Shown here: in pieces, positions 42,187 to 54,417 of the stretch
Numbering within the stretch: position 1 is the first letter of the stretch
Layout: each line of letters starts with the position of its first letter
NCBI GenBank assembly: GCA_026315105.1
Contig: CM048745.1
Span: 756,792,006-756,856,005 of the forward strand
Source: Locusta migratoria
Lineage: Eukaryota > Arthropoda > Insecta > Orthoptera > Acrididae
Length of the DNA stretch: 64,000 bases
Reading direction: 5' to 3'
Position numbers and translations under genes: made by a program
The notes under the pieces: generated by a model
Databases searched by the model: none
The model's input: only the letters and a program-made list of their open reading frames with translations
What the model was told of the DNA's origin: nothing

Positions 42187-42203
42187 CCATCGTTTTTAAC
42201 TCA

Positions 42204-42801
42204 GATATGACGTTATTGGTCAAAGCCGATGGGTCATATCGCAGACTTCAATTGTCCCTTTGGCAATATCGCCTTTTAACGGTTCACATTTTATGTTAGT
42301 TTATTTTCTAGTTCTGCCTTGAAATTTTCTAAAAAAATTTATTTACCATATCAGCCTTTGTGTATCTAAATCAGTTTTAATATTCGATTTAAATGTATGT
42401 ATTGATTCTAACATTGTTTCTAAAGACTGAGGGTCTTTTCCTGGGTTTTGTTCCTGCACTACAGCCAAGCTTCTCTTAACAATTGGCATTAACTAATCTC
42501 TTAACACCACAAACACAATTTGCGACACAGCACTCAAAATAAATAAATAAAAAATAGTAATAATAATTAATTATTGTCACTTTTTACTTGCCGTGTGATG
42601 TTCAGTGTCTGGTGTGATAAGCTGCTGTAATGTCAAACGATGCGAAGCTGAGAGGCTGACCACTTTTCTCCACATTCTCGTCACTAGAACGGTCGGCCAT
42701 AGGCCTACTGCCATGTTAATCCGGGTCTGGATCTCATTAAAATGAGAGTCGCGTAGTTTGTAAGTACCATAGAGCACTTGTTAGAAAACGTCTTACTGCA
42801 G
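42204..42801. other. No gene recognised
   Basis: AT-rich with short unassigned frames. Confidence 0.5.
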
Positions 42802-42814
42802 TCTTATTCTGGAG

Positions 42815-43073
42815 CGAGGTGGCGCAGTGGTAAGACAGTGGACTTGCATTCGGAAGGGCGGTGGTTCAAATCCACCTCCAGCCATCCAAATTTAGGTTTT
42901 CTGTGATTTCCCTAAATCACTGTAGGCAAATGCCAGGATGGTTCCTTTCAAATAGCACACCCGAATTTCCTTCCCAAATCCTTCCCCAAAAATCCAAGCA
43001 TATGCTCCGTCTCTAATGACCACGCTGTCGACAGGACGTTAAACCCTAAGCTTTCTTCCTTCCTTCCTCCTAC
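42815..43073 (+). repeat. SINE type D, tRNA-derived, with TSD
   Basis: The head reads CGAGGTGGCGCAGTGGTAAG (box A) with box B GGTTCAAATCC. The body includes GGTTTTCTGTGATTTCCCTA and GCCAGGATGGTTCCTTTC, ending in a CTTCC repeat. It is flanked by a perfect 13-bp TSD, tcttattctggag (42802-42814 and 43074-43086). It is the only copy of this family in the window. Confidence 0.93.
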
Positions 43074-43086
43074 TCTTATTCTGGAG

Positions 43087-43900
43087 GAGAAGACCTGCTA
43101 GTTAGTTCCCCTACTCTGTGCACCTTCGGAAAGGCTAAAACTTCTCTTTTGATTGCTTTAGGAGAGAAGTGGCTACAACCCAAAACTACTCTTCTCCTAT
43201 GAAATAATAACTGCTGCTCTTCATTTAACATGTATATTTTAGGGCTACTTGCCCTATAACTGTGATACAATGATCCATTTCGAGATTGACTACAGTTTTC
43301 AATATAATAGTTCTTACTGTTTCAAAATCTGAACATATAATAAGATTTCCTAACAACAATTCCCTACCAACCTTTCTGCTTCTCCCCCCCCCCCACACTT
43401 TTTTTATTTATTTTACACAATTAAAGTAGACCAATATAGTTATCAGGAGCTGACCCCTATTTGGACATCCAGCGTCTTGCCTCCCTGAACAGGTAGCACA
43501 ATGACGACTTTCCACTTGTGCATCAGCCAGTCACCTGGACATACCACGATAACTCGTGACAGAAAAATTCACTCCCTTCAACCTGACACGGTCGTAATGA
43601 TATCTTCCAGTTGGTATCACTAGTGCCTTTGTTACAATCGAGAATGACTTTTTCACTATTACGGTAGTGCCTAACTCTAAGTGAACACCAGGTAAACCTC
43701 AAGTTAAGAGTTGAGACAGCAAAATATTGTTATGTTTTTCTCATTTTTACTAGTTATATATTAACCAGTAGAAATGAGAAACATATATGTCAAGAAATAA
43801 TGGGCTGCAGAATATTGAAGTGTAAGAGATGGTGTCCTCATCTACACTTATTGTCTTTTCTTCTGGTTCTGCTCTCAATAAACAGCAAATGACATATCAC
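43087..43900. other. No gene recognised; contains a short palindrome
   Basis: Unassigned. An imperfect palindrome of about 25-bp arms is centred near 43759 (tttctcatttttactagtta / taaccagtagaaatgagaaa). Confidence 0.5.
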
Positions 43901-43909
43901 CACATCCTT

Positions 43910-44328
43910 CTACAGCTGAGCAGAAAGATATCCATCAAGCAACTGATAGTGATAGTGATGAACTGATGAAGCCAGTGGTAGGGAAGAATGTGCTTCAGCT
44001 GCTCCTCTACCTAAGCTTAATTCTAAATATTGGTTTATTGTCTGTAGAAAAACATCTCTCCCTTTTGTATGGTACAAAGGCTTATGTATTAAACAACTGT
44101 TCACTTGCAACCAGAATTTTGCATGTGCCACCTTTGTCAGCAGCTAGTGATCATGTCAGCTCACTTACGAACTCACACACCATTAAGAAAACGGCTAATT
44201 GGGTGACACACAAAACATTGAAAATTGCAGTCAGAGGGAGGAGGAATCTGATTATCAAATTTAATCTATGCCACACTTTTTCCGCATTTTCAGGAGCCAA
44301 AACACGATTTTGCAGACTCAAAAGATGA
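43910..44328 (+). pseudogene. hAT-type transposase C-terminal (dimerisation) fragment
   Basis: The frame at 43966-44328 contains LLSVEKHLSLLYGTKAY, then ATRILHVPPLSAASDHVSSL and TIKKTANWVTHKTLKI. It resembles the hAT C-terminal dimerisation domain, with the pattern WWK..s..yP.L...A...L.vPp.SaaSERvFS....i...R..L....l. Here the hallmark SERvFS reads SDHVSS and WWK reads SVEK. The catalytic core upstream was not found. The piece is alone, and no link to the hAT element at 54944 is visible. Confidence 0.5.
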
Positions 44329-44357
44329 ATAGGCTTACTGGTGCCACAACTTTGCAC

Positions 44358-44364
44358 TAATAAA

Positions 44365-44391
<27 letters not shown>
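44358..44391. repeat. (AAT)n microsatellite
   Basis: About nine AAT units. Confidence 0.9.
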
Positions 44392-44395
<4 letters not shown>

Positions 44396-47256
44396 TAAAT
44401 ATGGTAGAAGATGAGTTTGGACCACCAATTCAATGCAGTGTAACTGAATCCATGCACAAGGCTTTAGGATTTTTGCACAAGTTGGGAGCTGTGAATTTGT
44501 AATGATGAAATTTTTGAATATGTTGTTATGAAGGAACCTAATACCACAGCTGTAATAATACACAGTTTTCCAACTCAGAAATATTCTCATGTGTGTCTAA
44601 GTATTTTACGTAAGCAATGAAGGGTGAGAAAAGCTGGAATAATTTAATAGCCAAAATTATTGTTGAGTTTGCTGTTTTTAGCTGTGCGTATTAGTAATTG
44701 TAGTAAATTCTTGTGATTATGATCACAATACAAAATGATATACTGACGGTCTATCTGGCCCCCATGATTTAATTACAAAACAATAATCATTCAAAACATC
44801 AATTGTTAGAGATTGCTTGGTGGAGCACTACGCCGAAGCAGTTTTTCTTGTATAATCAAAAATCTCATATTTAATCGCACTTTTCTTCAGAATGTGGCAT
44901 GTCTTATTGCAAGTATAAGACGGCTGACACATTCACACACTTGCGTGTCAGAATTTTGCATGTACTTTTGGGGTAGGGGGCAAGACTAATGTAAAGATAA
45001 GCATGAGGAAAACCTCTAGACATTATTATTTTTAAGAAATCAGATAAATTACTATGCCTTTCCTGAAAACAGCACAGGCTCAGGATGTCCAACAACACTT
45101 TTTTTTTTTTTGCCTCCCTCCTCCCCCTCCCCCCCAATTTGAGGTACGATGCCACAAAATTTCTATGAGCTCTGTCCCCCTCCACCAAAATTGTGGATTC
45201 TCTGCTACCACTCTCCAATACTGTCTACCACGATGATGCCTTCATGTATCATTCATTAAAATAAATCTGGTACTGTATTTATTATCTTTTTTCTTTATAT
45301 TCATTATTTCTTCAATGCGGTAACTTTGAATCTAATAGCACAGCAAATGTAAGAAGGAAACAGATTTGTTTACATAAAAAAAAAAAAACTCAATGGCTGT
45401 CTGCAACAGCATGACTCGCCATGCACACTTCCCATGATTTATCACACCATTACCAACAATTACTGCCAACACTTTAAAAGTATTTTCACGAAAATAACCT
45501 CAATTAATCTCACCTCATAAGCTTAGCCCTGCAACTCAAACCCAACTACTAATAACCCTATGTTCATCCATTTTACATAATTTGTATCTCACATTATAAT
45601 GAATCAACTCTGTTTCGATTTTACAACTCCACCTCCCCCCCCCCCCTGCCCCCTTTGAATTTTAAGTCTTATTTTCCAAGTGAGTGTTATATTTGCGTAC
45701 TTTTTTATTCCTTGAAATTTAATTCGTTTTTCAGGTGCAGTTTAGATTCTAGTAAATAGAGTAATATTATGATAACAATGTGTATATATGTTTTAGAGAG
45801 TTGTTCCTTCAATTCCTTATTTTTTTTTTTTTACAGTGGCCTACATGAAGTAGACATTTGACAATATTTCCTTGTAATTTTTTTCTGGTCATAATATATT
45901 GCAAGTGTTCTTTACACACAGTTTAGAGTTACATATCAAATAACAATATAACCTACTGTCATATTTTGCAACATGAAATGTACCTAAGAAATAAAATACC
46001 CATTATGACATTTCTGATGTATAATTTATTATTTTCCACATTGAAATTATAACATAACCAGTTATGTCAATACTTCTCAGTATTTGACAGTTTAAAACCA
46101 AGGTTGTCATATTATACCAAAAATACATTGGTGGTTTTAAACGTTGTTGGAACTCTAGCTATGCGTCACAAATACAATGAAAATTATTGTTAAAAAGTTC
46201 AAAATTGATTCAATTGTGGAGTCATGATATGGTTTCACTGAATGTGTTACCATATTTTTCTGGTACCTACAAACAATCAACAAGTTGGCTCTAGTGTCTG
46301 AAGACTGGTTTGACTACTACCACACCAGGGATGCTAGGAGAATTACTATGAAAAGTTGTAGGTTCTTGAATGGCCCGATATATTTTCAGATGAAAACAAG
46401 AAAATTTCCACATCACTCCATAACTGTTGCAGGAGCCTGCAGAAAGATCATACAGGGCACACAATCATAGCGCACACCATTAACAACTGATGCCCCTAGT
46501 GAGTCACACTCGATCCACTTGGAGATGTGCACATGTGGTATCAGCCACACACACTACCGGCTGGAAAAAAATATATAGAGACCACATCGACTGGCCCAGT
46601 CCAGTGTCTAAAGTGCTAAAATGGCGACTACATGTATGATGTATGTGTGACATTCCCAGTGTACCAGGACAGCATAGTGTTATACAGTGTCAAAAGTGTC
46701 ACTTTAATTCAGGGTTACCACGAACTTTTGCAACGTTAGATTCCTTGAGTGTCAAGATTTTACCCCGCAAAATAGTAATATATAAAAATCATAATTGTAT
46801 TTATGAATGTGTGATTAAGTTTGAATAAACAGCACATTATAGTTACTTTTACTGGATGTGTGAGCTTATAAACAAGTTTTAACAGCAAGGTTCTGGCTCC
46901 TTCTCCCATACAGGATTTATAAACTTTCCAGGTGAGATAGACCCTAATCCATCAGATCATACAAGAAACAAAATAGAAGTGTGTTGTATATTGTAATGTT
47001 AAATGTTTCAAAACAAGAATAACAGCACTAGATATATATTCTGGAAGTTTTCTCTGCCAAATAATACTGTTTTTAGTCAAGTAATTAAAATCAATCAGAT
47101 ATCTAGTCAAATTTCCTTCCTGGGTTATCTATGTTAAATCTGTTGCACAAAGTCTTCGTAAACTGACCATTTCACTCTCTTCCCAAATGTCCCTAATACA
47201 TTTGAAAATCCCCCTTTCCAGAATGTAAGGAAACACTGTTAATTATATATCCATGA
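44392..47256. other. Long AT-rich stretch, no gene recognised
   Basis: Homopolymer runs lie at 45100-45110 (T), 45370-45388 (A), 45640-45650 (C) and about 45822 (T). Short frames have no motif. I see no TIR, LTR or SINE in this stretch. Confidence 0.5.
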
Positions 47257-47509
47257 ATCAGTTGAGTGACAGTATCTCACTTTTGCTAGGCAAGTTCAAA
47301 CAAGAATGTTCAAACTACATTAGCAGACCCCTGTCAAATATCATAAATACCTCATTTCTAGAGGGAAAATTGAGCCAGCTAAATCTTGCTCTAACAATAC
47401 CTCTCTATAAGGAAGGAGAGAACTGACATAGCAAATAAGAGGCCAATTTCTATACTATCTGCTTTTTCAAAATCTTTGAATATTTTATGTCAATAAGACT
47501 AGAATCTAC
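47257..47509 (+). pseudogene. Old LINE, RT N-terminal fragment
   Basis: Broken frames read KFKQECSNYISRPLSNIINT, then TSFLEGKLSQLNLALTIPLY and RPISILSAFSKIFEYFM-like words. These match the block before RT motif 1 (LP..LK.A.V.P.YK.G......YRPISIL). It stops where the RTE LINE begins at about 47510. The RT resumes beyond that LINE at 54586 with HGFQKN, so both are probably one old element split by it. Confidence 0.55.
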
Positions 47510-49623
47510 CTCCATTAACCACAGAAATTGACGAGGTGTAACTAGAGTAGAGGGGTATCTGCGGAGAGGCTAGACAAATGTGTGGTTCCTGAAGAAGGGC
47601 AACAGCCTTTTCAGTAGTTGTAGCAGCAACAGTGTGGATTATTGACTGAGCTGGACTTGCAACATCAGCTAACATTGCTTTGCCATACAGCAACTGGGAA
47701 TGGCTGAAAGCAAGGGCAAACTACAGGTGTTACTTTCCCCCAAGGTCATGCAGCTCTACTGTATTGATGTATGATGATGGCATTCTCTCGGGTAAAACAT
47801 TTGGGAGATAAAATAGTCCCCCATTTAGATCTCCGGCTGAGGACAGGATGATATCATCAAGAAAAACAAAACACGCATTCTCCAGATAGAAGCAAGGAAT
47901 GTTCTTTCCATCAATCAGAAAGGTAAGTTAGAAAATTTGTAGGCTGAAATAGATAGGTTTAGATTAAATATGGTGGGGACTGATGAAGTACTGTGGCAGG
48001 ATGAACAAGTTTTCTGGGTACGGAACTACAGGGTTAAGTAATAAAAGAGGAATGCAGGTAAACTACTACGAACAGCACAGTGGTTACATTATCGTAGTCA
48101 TAGATCAAAGCCAACACTGGTCACAGCAGTGCAAGTTATATATACCAGCTAACTCTGCCAATGATTAGGAGATAAAAGAAATGTATGAGGAGGTAAAGAA
48201 ACTTATTCAGATGAGAAAGGAAAACCTGAATGTGAGGGGAGACTGGAATTAGGGAGAGGATGGGAAGGAAAATAGTAAGAGAATATAAACCGAGGAAAAG
48301 GAAAGAAGAAGGAAGTCGACTGGTAGAATTATGCACAGAAAATAATTTAATCATAACACTTGGTTTAAGAATTGTGAAAGACGGTTGCAAATGTGGAAGA
48401 GAGAAGGAGGTACCAGAGATTTTATAGTGACAAGACATAGATTTCGGAAGTAGGTTTTAAACTGTGAGACATATCCTGGGGCAGGTATAGCCTTTGACCA
48501 TACCTTATTGGTTATGAACTGTAGGCTGAAACTGAAACACAGGATAAATTTTGACAAATAAGAAGATGGAACCTGAATAAATTGAAAGACCCAGAAGGTC
48601 TTGAGAGTTTGAGGGAGCTTTAAGCAACAATTGACAAGAATGGGAAAATTACATAGAAGATCATTGGGTAGTTTCGAGAGATGAAATAGTGTGGGCAGCT
48701 GAGGATCAAAAGGTAGAAAGGCGAGACCTACAAAAAAAATCCTTGCATGTCATAGAAAATACTGAATTTAACTGATGAAAGGAGAAAATATAAAGCTATC
48801 ATAAATGAAGCAGGCAAAATGGAGTACAGATGTCTAAGAAATGAGGTAGACAGGAAGTGCAAAATTACTAATTGATAGTGGTTAGAGGACAAATACAAGT
48901 CTGTAGAACAACGTATAACTAGTGAAAAATAGATATCACCAAGAAGAAAATGAAAGTTATTTGGAGGCAAGAAAAACAGCTGCATATGAATATCAATAAC
49001 TTAGATGGAAAAGAAGTCCTGAGCAAAGAAGGGAAAGCTGAAAGAATATTAGAGGTGCTCTGCAAAGAAAATGAACTTCTAGACAATACTTGATGAAGGG
49101 AAGAGGAAGCAAATGAAGTTGAATAGGAGATAATATGCTGAAAGAAGAATTTGACAAAGCACTGAAAAGACCAAAGTCAAAACAAGGCCGCTGCTTGAGT
49201 ATACAACATTCCCTCAGAGCTACTGAAGTCTTTGGGAGAACCAGCCATGACAAAACTATTTCACCTGATGTGCAAAATGTATGAGACAGGCGAAATACCC
49301 TCAGGCTTAAAGAAAAATTGAATGATTTCAATTCCAAAGAAAGTAGCCACAGACAGGTGTGAAAATTCCAGAATAATAAGTCATGGTTGCAAAATTCTAT
49401 CACAAATGATTTACAGAAGAATGGAGAAGCTAGTAGAAGCCGACCTTGGGAAATATCAGTTTGGATTTATGAGAAATATGAGTCAGTACTGATCTGACGA
49501 CTAATCTTGGAAGAGATAATAAGGAGAGGCAAACCTAAATTTCAAGCTTTTATGGATTTAGAGAAACATCTTGACAATGTTGATTGAAATGCAGTCTTAA
49601 AAATTCTGAATTCAGCAGAACAG

Positions 49624-49911
49624 ATGGTCACTTACTACTTGTACAAAAACAAGACAGCAGTTAGCAGAGTCAAAGGGCATGAAAGGGAAACATTAGTTGG
49701 GAAGGGAGTAAGACAGGATTGTAGCCTTTCTCTAATGTTATTCAGGCAGTACACTGAGCAAGCTGTGAAGGAGAACAAGATGAAATTTGAAAAAGGAATT
49801 AAAGTTCCAGCTGAAGAAATAAAAATATTGTGTTTTGACGATGACATTGTAATTCTGTCAGAGATAGCAAAGGACTTTGAAGAGCAAGTGAATGGAATGG
49901 ACAGTGTCTAA
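49624..49911 (+). pseudogene. RT core fragment of the broken RTE LINE
   Basis: The 95-codon stretch reads YKNKTAVSRVKGHERETLV, VRQDCSLSLMLFRQYTEQ and ILCFDDDIVILSEIAKDFEE. The catalytic FADD has become FDDD. Upstream, parts of the linker, RT block 0 and the GFMRN block can be followed at 49060-49560 in several frames with stops. The endonuclease (47930-48440) is equally broken. Confidence 0.8.
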
Positions 49912-50017
49912 AAGAAGAGTATACAATGAACTTTAACAAAATGAGGGTATTGGAACACAGTCTTAAGAAAATGAGGCAATGCTGAGGGAATTAGGCAAAA
50001 AAAGAATAAAGGAGGTG

Positions 50018-50288
50018 TAGCTTGTGCAAGAAGTCGTGGCCCCTGCCTCCTCAACTTGGGCACTGGGCAAGTCCATCCATTTGTTTTAGAGGGGCGGCTG
50101 ACTCAGTTGTGTGTTGCCTACTGGTTGAGGGGCACAGATTTCTGCCTGCTTAACAGACTAAGTGTACAGCCCAGCAGGCAATGTGCAACTGAGCGAGCTG
50201 CCCCTCAGAAACAATGGAATAGACTCACCCTGCGCATAACTTGAAAATGCATTTCTTTCACACGGGTCATGACTTGTTGCACGAGCTA
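50018..50288. mobile_element. Foldback MITE (271 bp)
   Basis: The ends TAGCTTGTGCAAGAAGTCGT and TAGCTCGTGCAACAAGTCAT (complement) are inverted. The pairing continues inside (GAGGGGCGGCTGACTCAGTT against GAGGGGCAGCTCGCTCAGTT), so nearly the whole element forms one hairpin. It lies in the RTE LINE, between tgaggxggtg and tagatgagttttg, at a TA. Confidence 0.85.
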
Positions 50289-50412
50289 TAGATGAGTTTT
50301 GTTTCTCGGGCATAAAATATGATGGTCAAAGTACAGGGATATAAAATGCAGAATGGCAATAGGAAGAAAAGTGTTTTTGAAAAAGAGAAATTTGCTAACA
50401 TTGAATCTCTAT

Positions 50413-50619
50413 CTATATAAAAGCGAAAGGACATTCATACACTTACTCATTCTCTGACTAAACATGAAATATTGAAACCTACTTCACTTATGAAGCTGAA
50501 ATTTGGCAGGAATGTAGTTTGTAGGTGGTAGACGTCAGCTAAGAAACGATTTTGTGATAGGACCTATAGTTCAGGATATATGACGTCATAAACAATGAAA
50601 ATTTCCCCGTCTTGCAGGA
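50413..50619. mobile_element. Possible Helitron-type 5' end
   Basis: Just inside the LINE the sequence becomes TCTATATAAAAGCGAAAGG, then TGAAACCTACTTC and TGAAATTTGGCAGGAATGTA. This style of start (TC, then an AT-rich run and AAAAGCRAA) is common at insect Helitron 5' ends. No CTRR end or Rep/helicase sequence was found. It is cut by the gypsy LTR at about 50620. Confidence 0.25.
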
Positions 50620-51040
50620 TGCTGTGGCAGCCCGCATAAGAGGCAGCCAAAGCAGGCTGCTGAGCTCCCTTTTCATAGGTGGTCAAATGTAATAACAAAC
50701 AATGGCAGAAGAAACAGTGCTGTATGGCAGCACTACATTATGGTCAGCCAAGTGACAGTGCCCAACCAATCACAGCAGAGAACCGGTTGTAGCCCTCCGC
50801 CGATGCCGGCTTCTTAAGCGCTCTGACGGAGAGTGTAGTTCTTTTGCCTTGGCCTAGCACCACGAGTAATAGTTTATTGTCTGTTTGTATGTTTTCACTA
50901 TTATACTTGTTTGTTGTCCCTGCGTGACTGACCATCTGTTTTCTTGACATTGTTATTGTATGCCCAGAAGGTTCTTTTGTTTAATAAACCTGTTAGCAAT
51001 CATTAGGAGTTGTCTTTCCTGCAAATTACAGGACTTAACA
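50620..51040 (+). repeat. 5' LTR of a second gypsy lineage
   Basis: It begins TGCTGTGGCAGCCCGCATAA and ends GGACTTAACA, four bases before a PBS. An aataaa-type signal lies near 50981. It is unlike the LTR family at 20264. No 3' LTR partner was seen in the window. Confidence 0.7.
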
Positions 51041-51044
51041 GAAT

Positions 51045-51062
51045 TGGCGACGAGGATGGGAT
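51045..51062 (+). other. PBS of the second gypsy lineage
   Basis: TGGCGACGAGGATGGGAT. Its identity with the terminal unit of the solo LTR (34885-34902) shows that two gypsy lineages share this primer site. Confidence 0.75.
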
Positions 51063-51078
51063 CTTTGTCTTAGTAGAA

Positions 51079-51690
51079 ATGCCGCCCTTAGAGGAACTTC
51101 TTCACTCCTTGACAGAAACTCTACTTCAGACACAGACAGTGCTCACAGGATTGGCGCACCACCCACACTCCCCAGCGTTGCAAGATGTAACACACAGATT
51201 AGATTCCATTGCCGGAAAATTGAACAATCTGCATATGTCACCGCTGATGTTTCCCGCTTTCGATAGAACTTTGGCACAATGGCCGAATTATTTAGAGTAG
51301 CTGGAACAACATTTCCTGGCCCACGGAGTCCTGGAGGAAAACTGGCGTTGGGCTTTTTTCTAGCAACAGTCTGTCCCCAGGTGTATCGCTTGATTCAGCA
51401 ATTGAACCCAGAGCAGTCGCCTCAAGATCTCTCGTATGCCCACATAAAACACTGATTGTCTGAGTACTTTGACGCACAAATACACGTCACCTCAGCTTGC
51501 CAGGTTTTCTTTTCCTGTCGAAAGTCCCCAGATCAGACGTATCGGGAATGGATTAAGATGCTGAAGGGTCTATCTCGTGATTGTAAATTCAGGTGCACCA
51601 ACGTCGCCTGCAAGCAATCCTATGCTCCTTGATTGATTCGCGATATGATGGTGTTTCAGGCTCCTGACGAGGGTCTTCAAACCGAGATCT
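51079..51690 (+). pseudogene. Gag fragment of the second gypsy lineage
   Basis: It starts MPPLEELLHSLTETLLQTQ, then MFPAFDRTLAQWPNYLE, and a stop. In the following frames QHFLAHGVLEENWRWAFF-like, YREWIKMLKGLSRDC-like and CKQSYA-like words correspond to the gag order in the 20989 ORF (KLPEQSHQEWITELKGLTRK). It starts 17 bases after the PBS. Sequence similarity stops at about 51690. Protease, RT and integrase are missing, so only the 5' end of an element remains. Confidence 0.72.
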
Positions 51691-51773
51691 TATTATTATT
51701 TATGCTGTTCTGGTCAGTAAATTAATCATCCTCCTAAAACTATTATTTCGTTGCCAATGATAGCAAACTAAAC

Positions 51774-52222
51774 TGCTGCCACTGAAAGTAATAACCACTA
51801 AATTGTATATAGAGTAGAAATATCTGTGGAGTGAGCATTGCGTTCCGCGCGTCTTCTCAACATTATGATGGAATTACCACATGATATTGAGGCAAATCCA
51901 CTCTTTCCACACATTTATCTGCTATTACGATTGGTTTGGACCACATTGTCTGCAAAGAAGCACCACCTCCTTTTTGCAGAGCAACCACATAACATAAAAT
52001 AATATGTAAATAAATGTGCCATAGAAGCAACAAGAAAGATGAGGCGTCGCTAAAAGGGCCATTTACACATAGCGTCTTAACAGACCAAAACAGGACCAAT
52101 TTAAAGTCAGCGATTAGCAGATTTTTCCCAATATCATGTGACATTACCACCTTAATGTAGAAGTCACAAAATCTGTTCTGCGCATCTGAATGCTCATCCC
52201 AGAGATATTTCTACTCTCTGCC
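51774..52222. mobile_element. TIR element, decayed
   Basis: The left end carries GAGTAGAAATATCTGTGGAG, then TGAGCATT, then CCACATGATATTGAGG. The complement of the right end carries GAGTAGAAATATCTCTGGGA, TGAGCATT and CACATGATATTGGG. The unit of about 450 bp has long, partly paired arms. No transposase or TSD was found. Confidence 0.6.
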
Positions 52223-52789
52223 TGCCACTGGAGATAATATTCACACACAAGCAACAAACTTATGAGAAACATCTCTGCTTTCATAATTGTTTGTTACAAT
52301 ATTGTGATTAAAATTTGCAATTACTTACTTTTGGTGTGGATTACATTAAGATAGAGAAACACATCATCTTTTGAAGAGACAATTGCAGTTAGTTATAATC
52401 CAACTTCCAAGTTCTGCTACACATGTCGATTTCAACTTCATGCTTTACAAAGGATTCACTGCAAGACGCGAGGACATGTATCAGCTGAAACAGTGGCCGA
52501 TGCTGTTAACACAGTCATGACAATTCACTGGAAATACTATATTTAATGGAAAGTTCTATACAGGCGATCAGCTGACGCCATTCCTTCAATGATTACCCAG
52601 ACTTACTTTATAGCACATTAACACCACCATGACGTCTTATTTAAATGGACATGAACTGCTCTGTTGATTGAATTACCAGACTTCTAGCATTTGTTGAGTT
52701 TTTGATAATAGGGAGCACTACATACAGAATAACTACATTGTCTCCAGTGTTACACTGTAACATACTGCACCATAGAACCGATACATGAC
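52223..52789. other. No gene recognised
   Basis: AT-rich and unassigned. Confidence 0.45.
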
Positions 52790-53140
52790 GCTGTTATTAT
52801 TATTATAGAGGGAAACTTTCCCGGTGGGATGAACAAAAATAATAAAAATAGAAAAGAGATGACTTACCTGAAGGACCGGCTCGTCGATAGAAACAAATAA
52901 AATAAATAAAATCACACACATACAAGCTTTCGCAGCCTAGCTGCTTCGTCAGGCGGAAGGGAAGGAGAGGGAAAAGGAAATGATGAGGGTTTTAAGGGAG
53001 TGGATAAGGAGTTATTCCAATCCCGGGACAGGAAAGACTTACCTTGGGGAGAAAAAAGGAGGGTAAACAAATACACACACACACCCACACATTTACACAG
53101 ACACAAGTACACTTAGGCAGACATACTGTAGAAAGCAAAG
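52790..53140 (-). repeat. Dispersed repeat with (AC)n
   Basis: On the minus strand it reads CGAAGCAGCTAGGCTGCGAA, AGCTTGTATGTGTGTG, then CGGTCCTTCAGGTAAGTCAT. I recognise this style as a common dispersed repeat in large insect genomes but cannot place it in a named class. An (AC)n tract lies at 53069-53090. Confidence 0.4.
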
Positions 53141-53345
53141 AAGTTAGAAGTTGAAATGCATTGCAGATGAATGCTGAATATTATGTGGGTAGTTTGCATA
53201 GCTAATGAGCTGGTACTCAATAGAATGGGGGAGAAAAGGAATATTTGGCATACCTTGTCTAAAATAAGGGATTGATTGGTAGGACACCTTAGACATCAAC
53301 AGATTATGAAATTAGTTTTGGAGGGTGTGCCATTACCTGCAAGCC

Positions 53346-54417
53346 AAGAAGAGCTACAACTATGCCTCCAAGCAGCAGCAGAAGAAGAATGCTACTTCAC
53401 ATAAAGATTGTGAGTTAATAATATAAAATTTCGCAATCAAATGAAATTTCAGGACACAGGCATAATCTCAAAAAGTCTTATTTGTGTTTTCACAGTTCCA
53501 ATTCAACATACCGGAAGAATGTAATATAATATACCTGTACGAATAGTTTCGTGTATGCCAAATAGCCTGAAGATGAGGCACATGCCTCAAAACAATGTAG
53601 CTTAAATAAATAATTTTAACAGCTATATGCATTGTGACTGGTGACTGGTAGGCATTTTCAATTACCCTGTTAATTATTGCAACACAGTCATGGTTGAAAA
53701 AGGTCATAATGGCTTTAAAATAGCGTGTATTATGCCTCAGATCGCGGCTGAAACAATACTCAATTATGTGCCGCGAACGCATCCTATTTATATCTTTCAA
53801 ACCATGATATTGGAAATTGTGTAGTGTTAATTATGTACATTAATTATAATGGAAAATTAAACAATTATATACAACTGGCTAAAGTAAAAGATTGCATAAA
53901 TAATACTGAGTAAATTGTATTACAAACTTCTGTTAAATTAATAGTATTTCCTTTATGTATTTAACAAAATAGGTTCATCAACAGTACTTTCATAATTAAT
54001 CATAATTATATAGAAACTAATGAGGGCAAACCTTTCCTAACATTATTTGTAACAATAATGGAAGATCCAGTAAGGAATGTTATTACTAACATTACTTGTG
54101 ATACATAGTAATACCTACTTTAATATTATGAGAAAAACATTTACTTATTTTTATCAGAAATACTAATTAGCATATTATCTGAAATATAACAATATACCTC
54201 TGGCATGAACTAATAAATATTAGTAATTACAATACTCCAAGTTCAAATAATAGAAAATGACTTCAGCTAGTTACATTATAAAAAAGAATAACAAAAGTTT
54301 TGGAAAAGAAAATGATAATAGACTAATCACATTCATATCCATTATTAAACAACAGTGGTATTGGGAGGTTCCCTAATGCAAGCAGATGGGGAAAAATCCC
54401 AACATGTTTTGTTACAA
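53346..54417. other. AT-rich insertion in the RTE LINE
   Basis: It separates the LVLEGVP-like and GIVNCR/RGRPRD-like parts of the LINE C-terminus. About 1.07 kb, AT-rich, with no clear TIR, TSD or coding frame. Confidence 0.5.

Noticed and set aside
42815..42888. tRNA gene with GGCGCAGTGG box A
   Set aside because: It is part of a SINE with a body and a 13-bp TSD.
43966..44328. C2H2 zinc finger reading in another frame (MCHLCQQ...HLRTHT)
   Set aside because: Only one partial finger appears. The hAT dimerisation reading explains a longer stretch in one open frame.
46285..46470. 61-codon frame as an exon
   Set aside because: It is short, has no recognisable motif or splice context, and the surrounding DNA is AT-rich.
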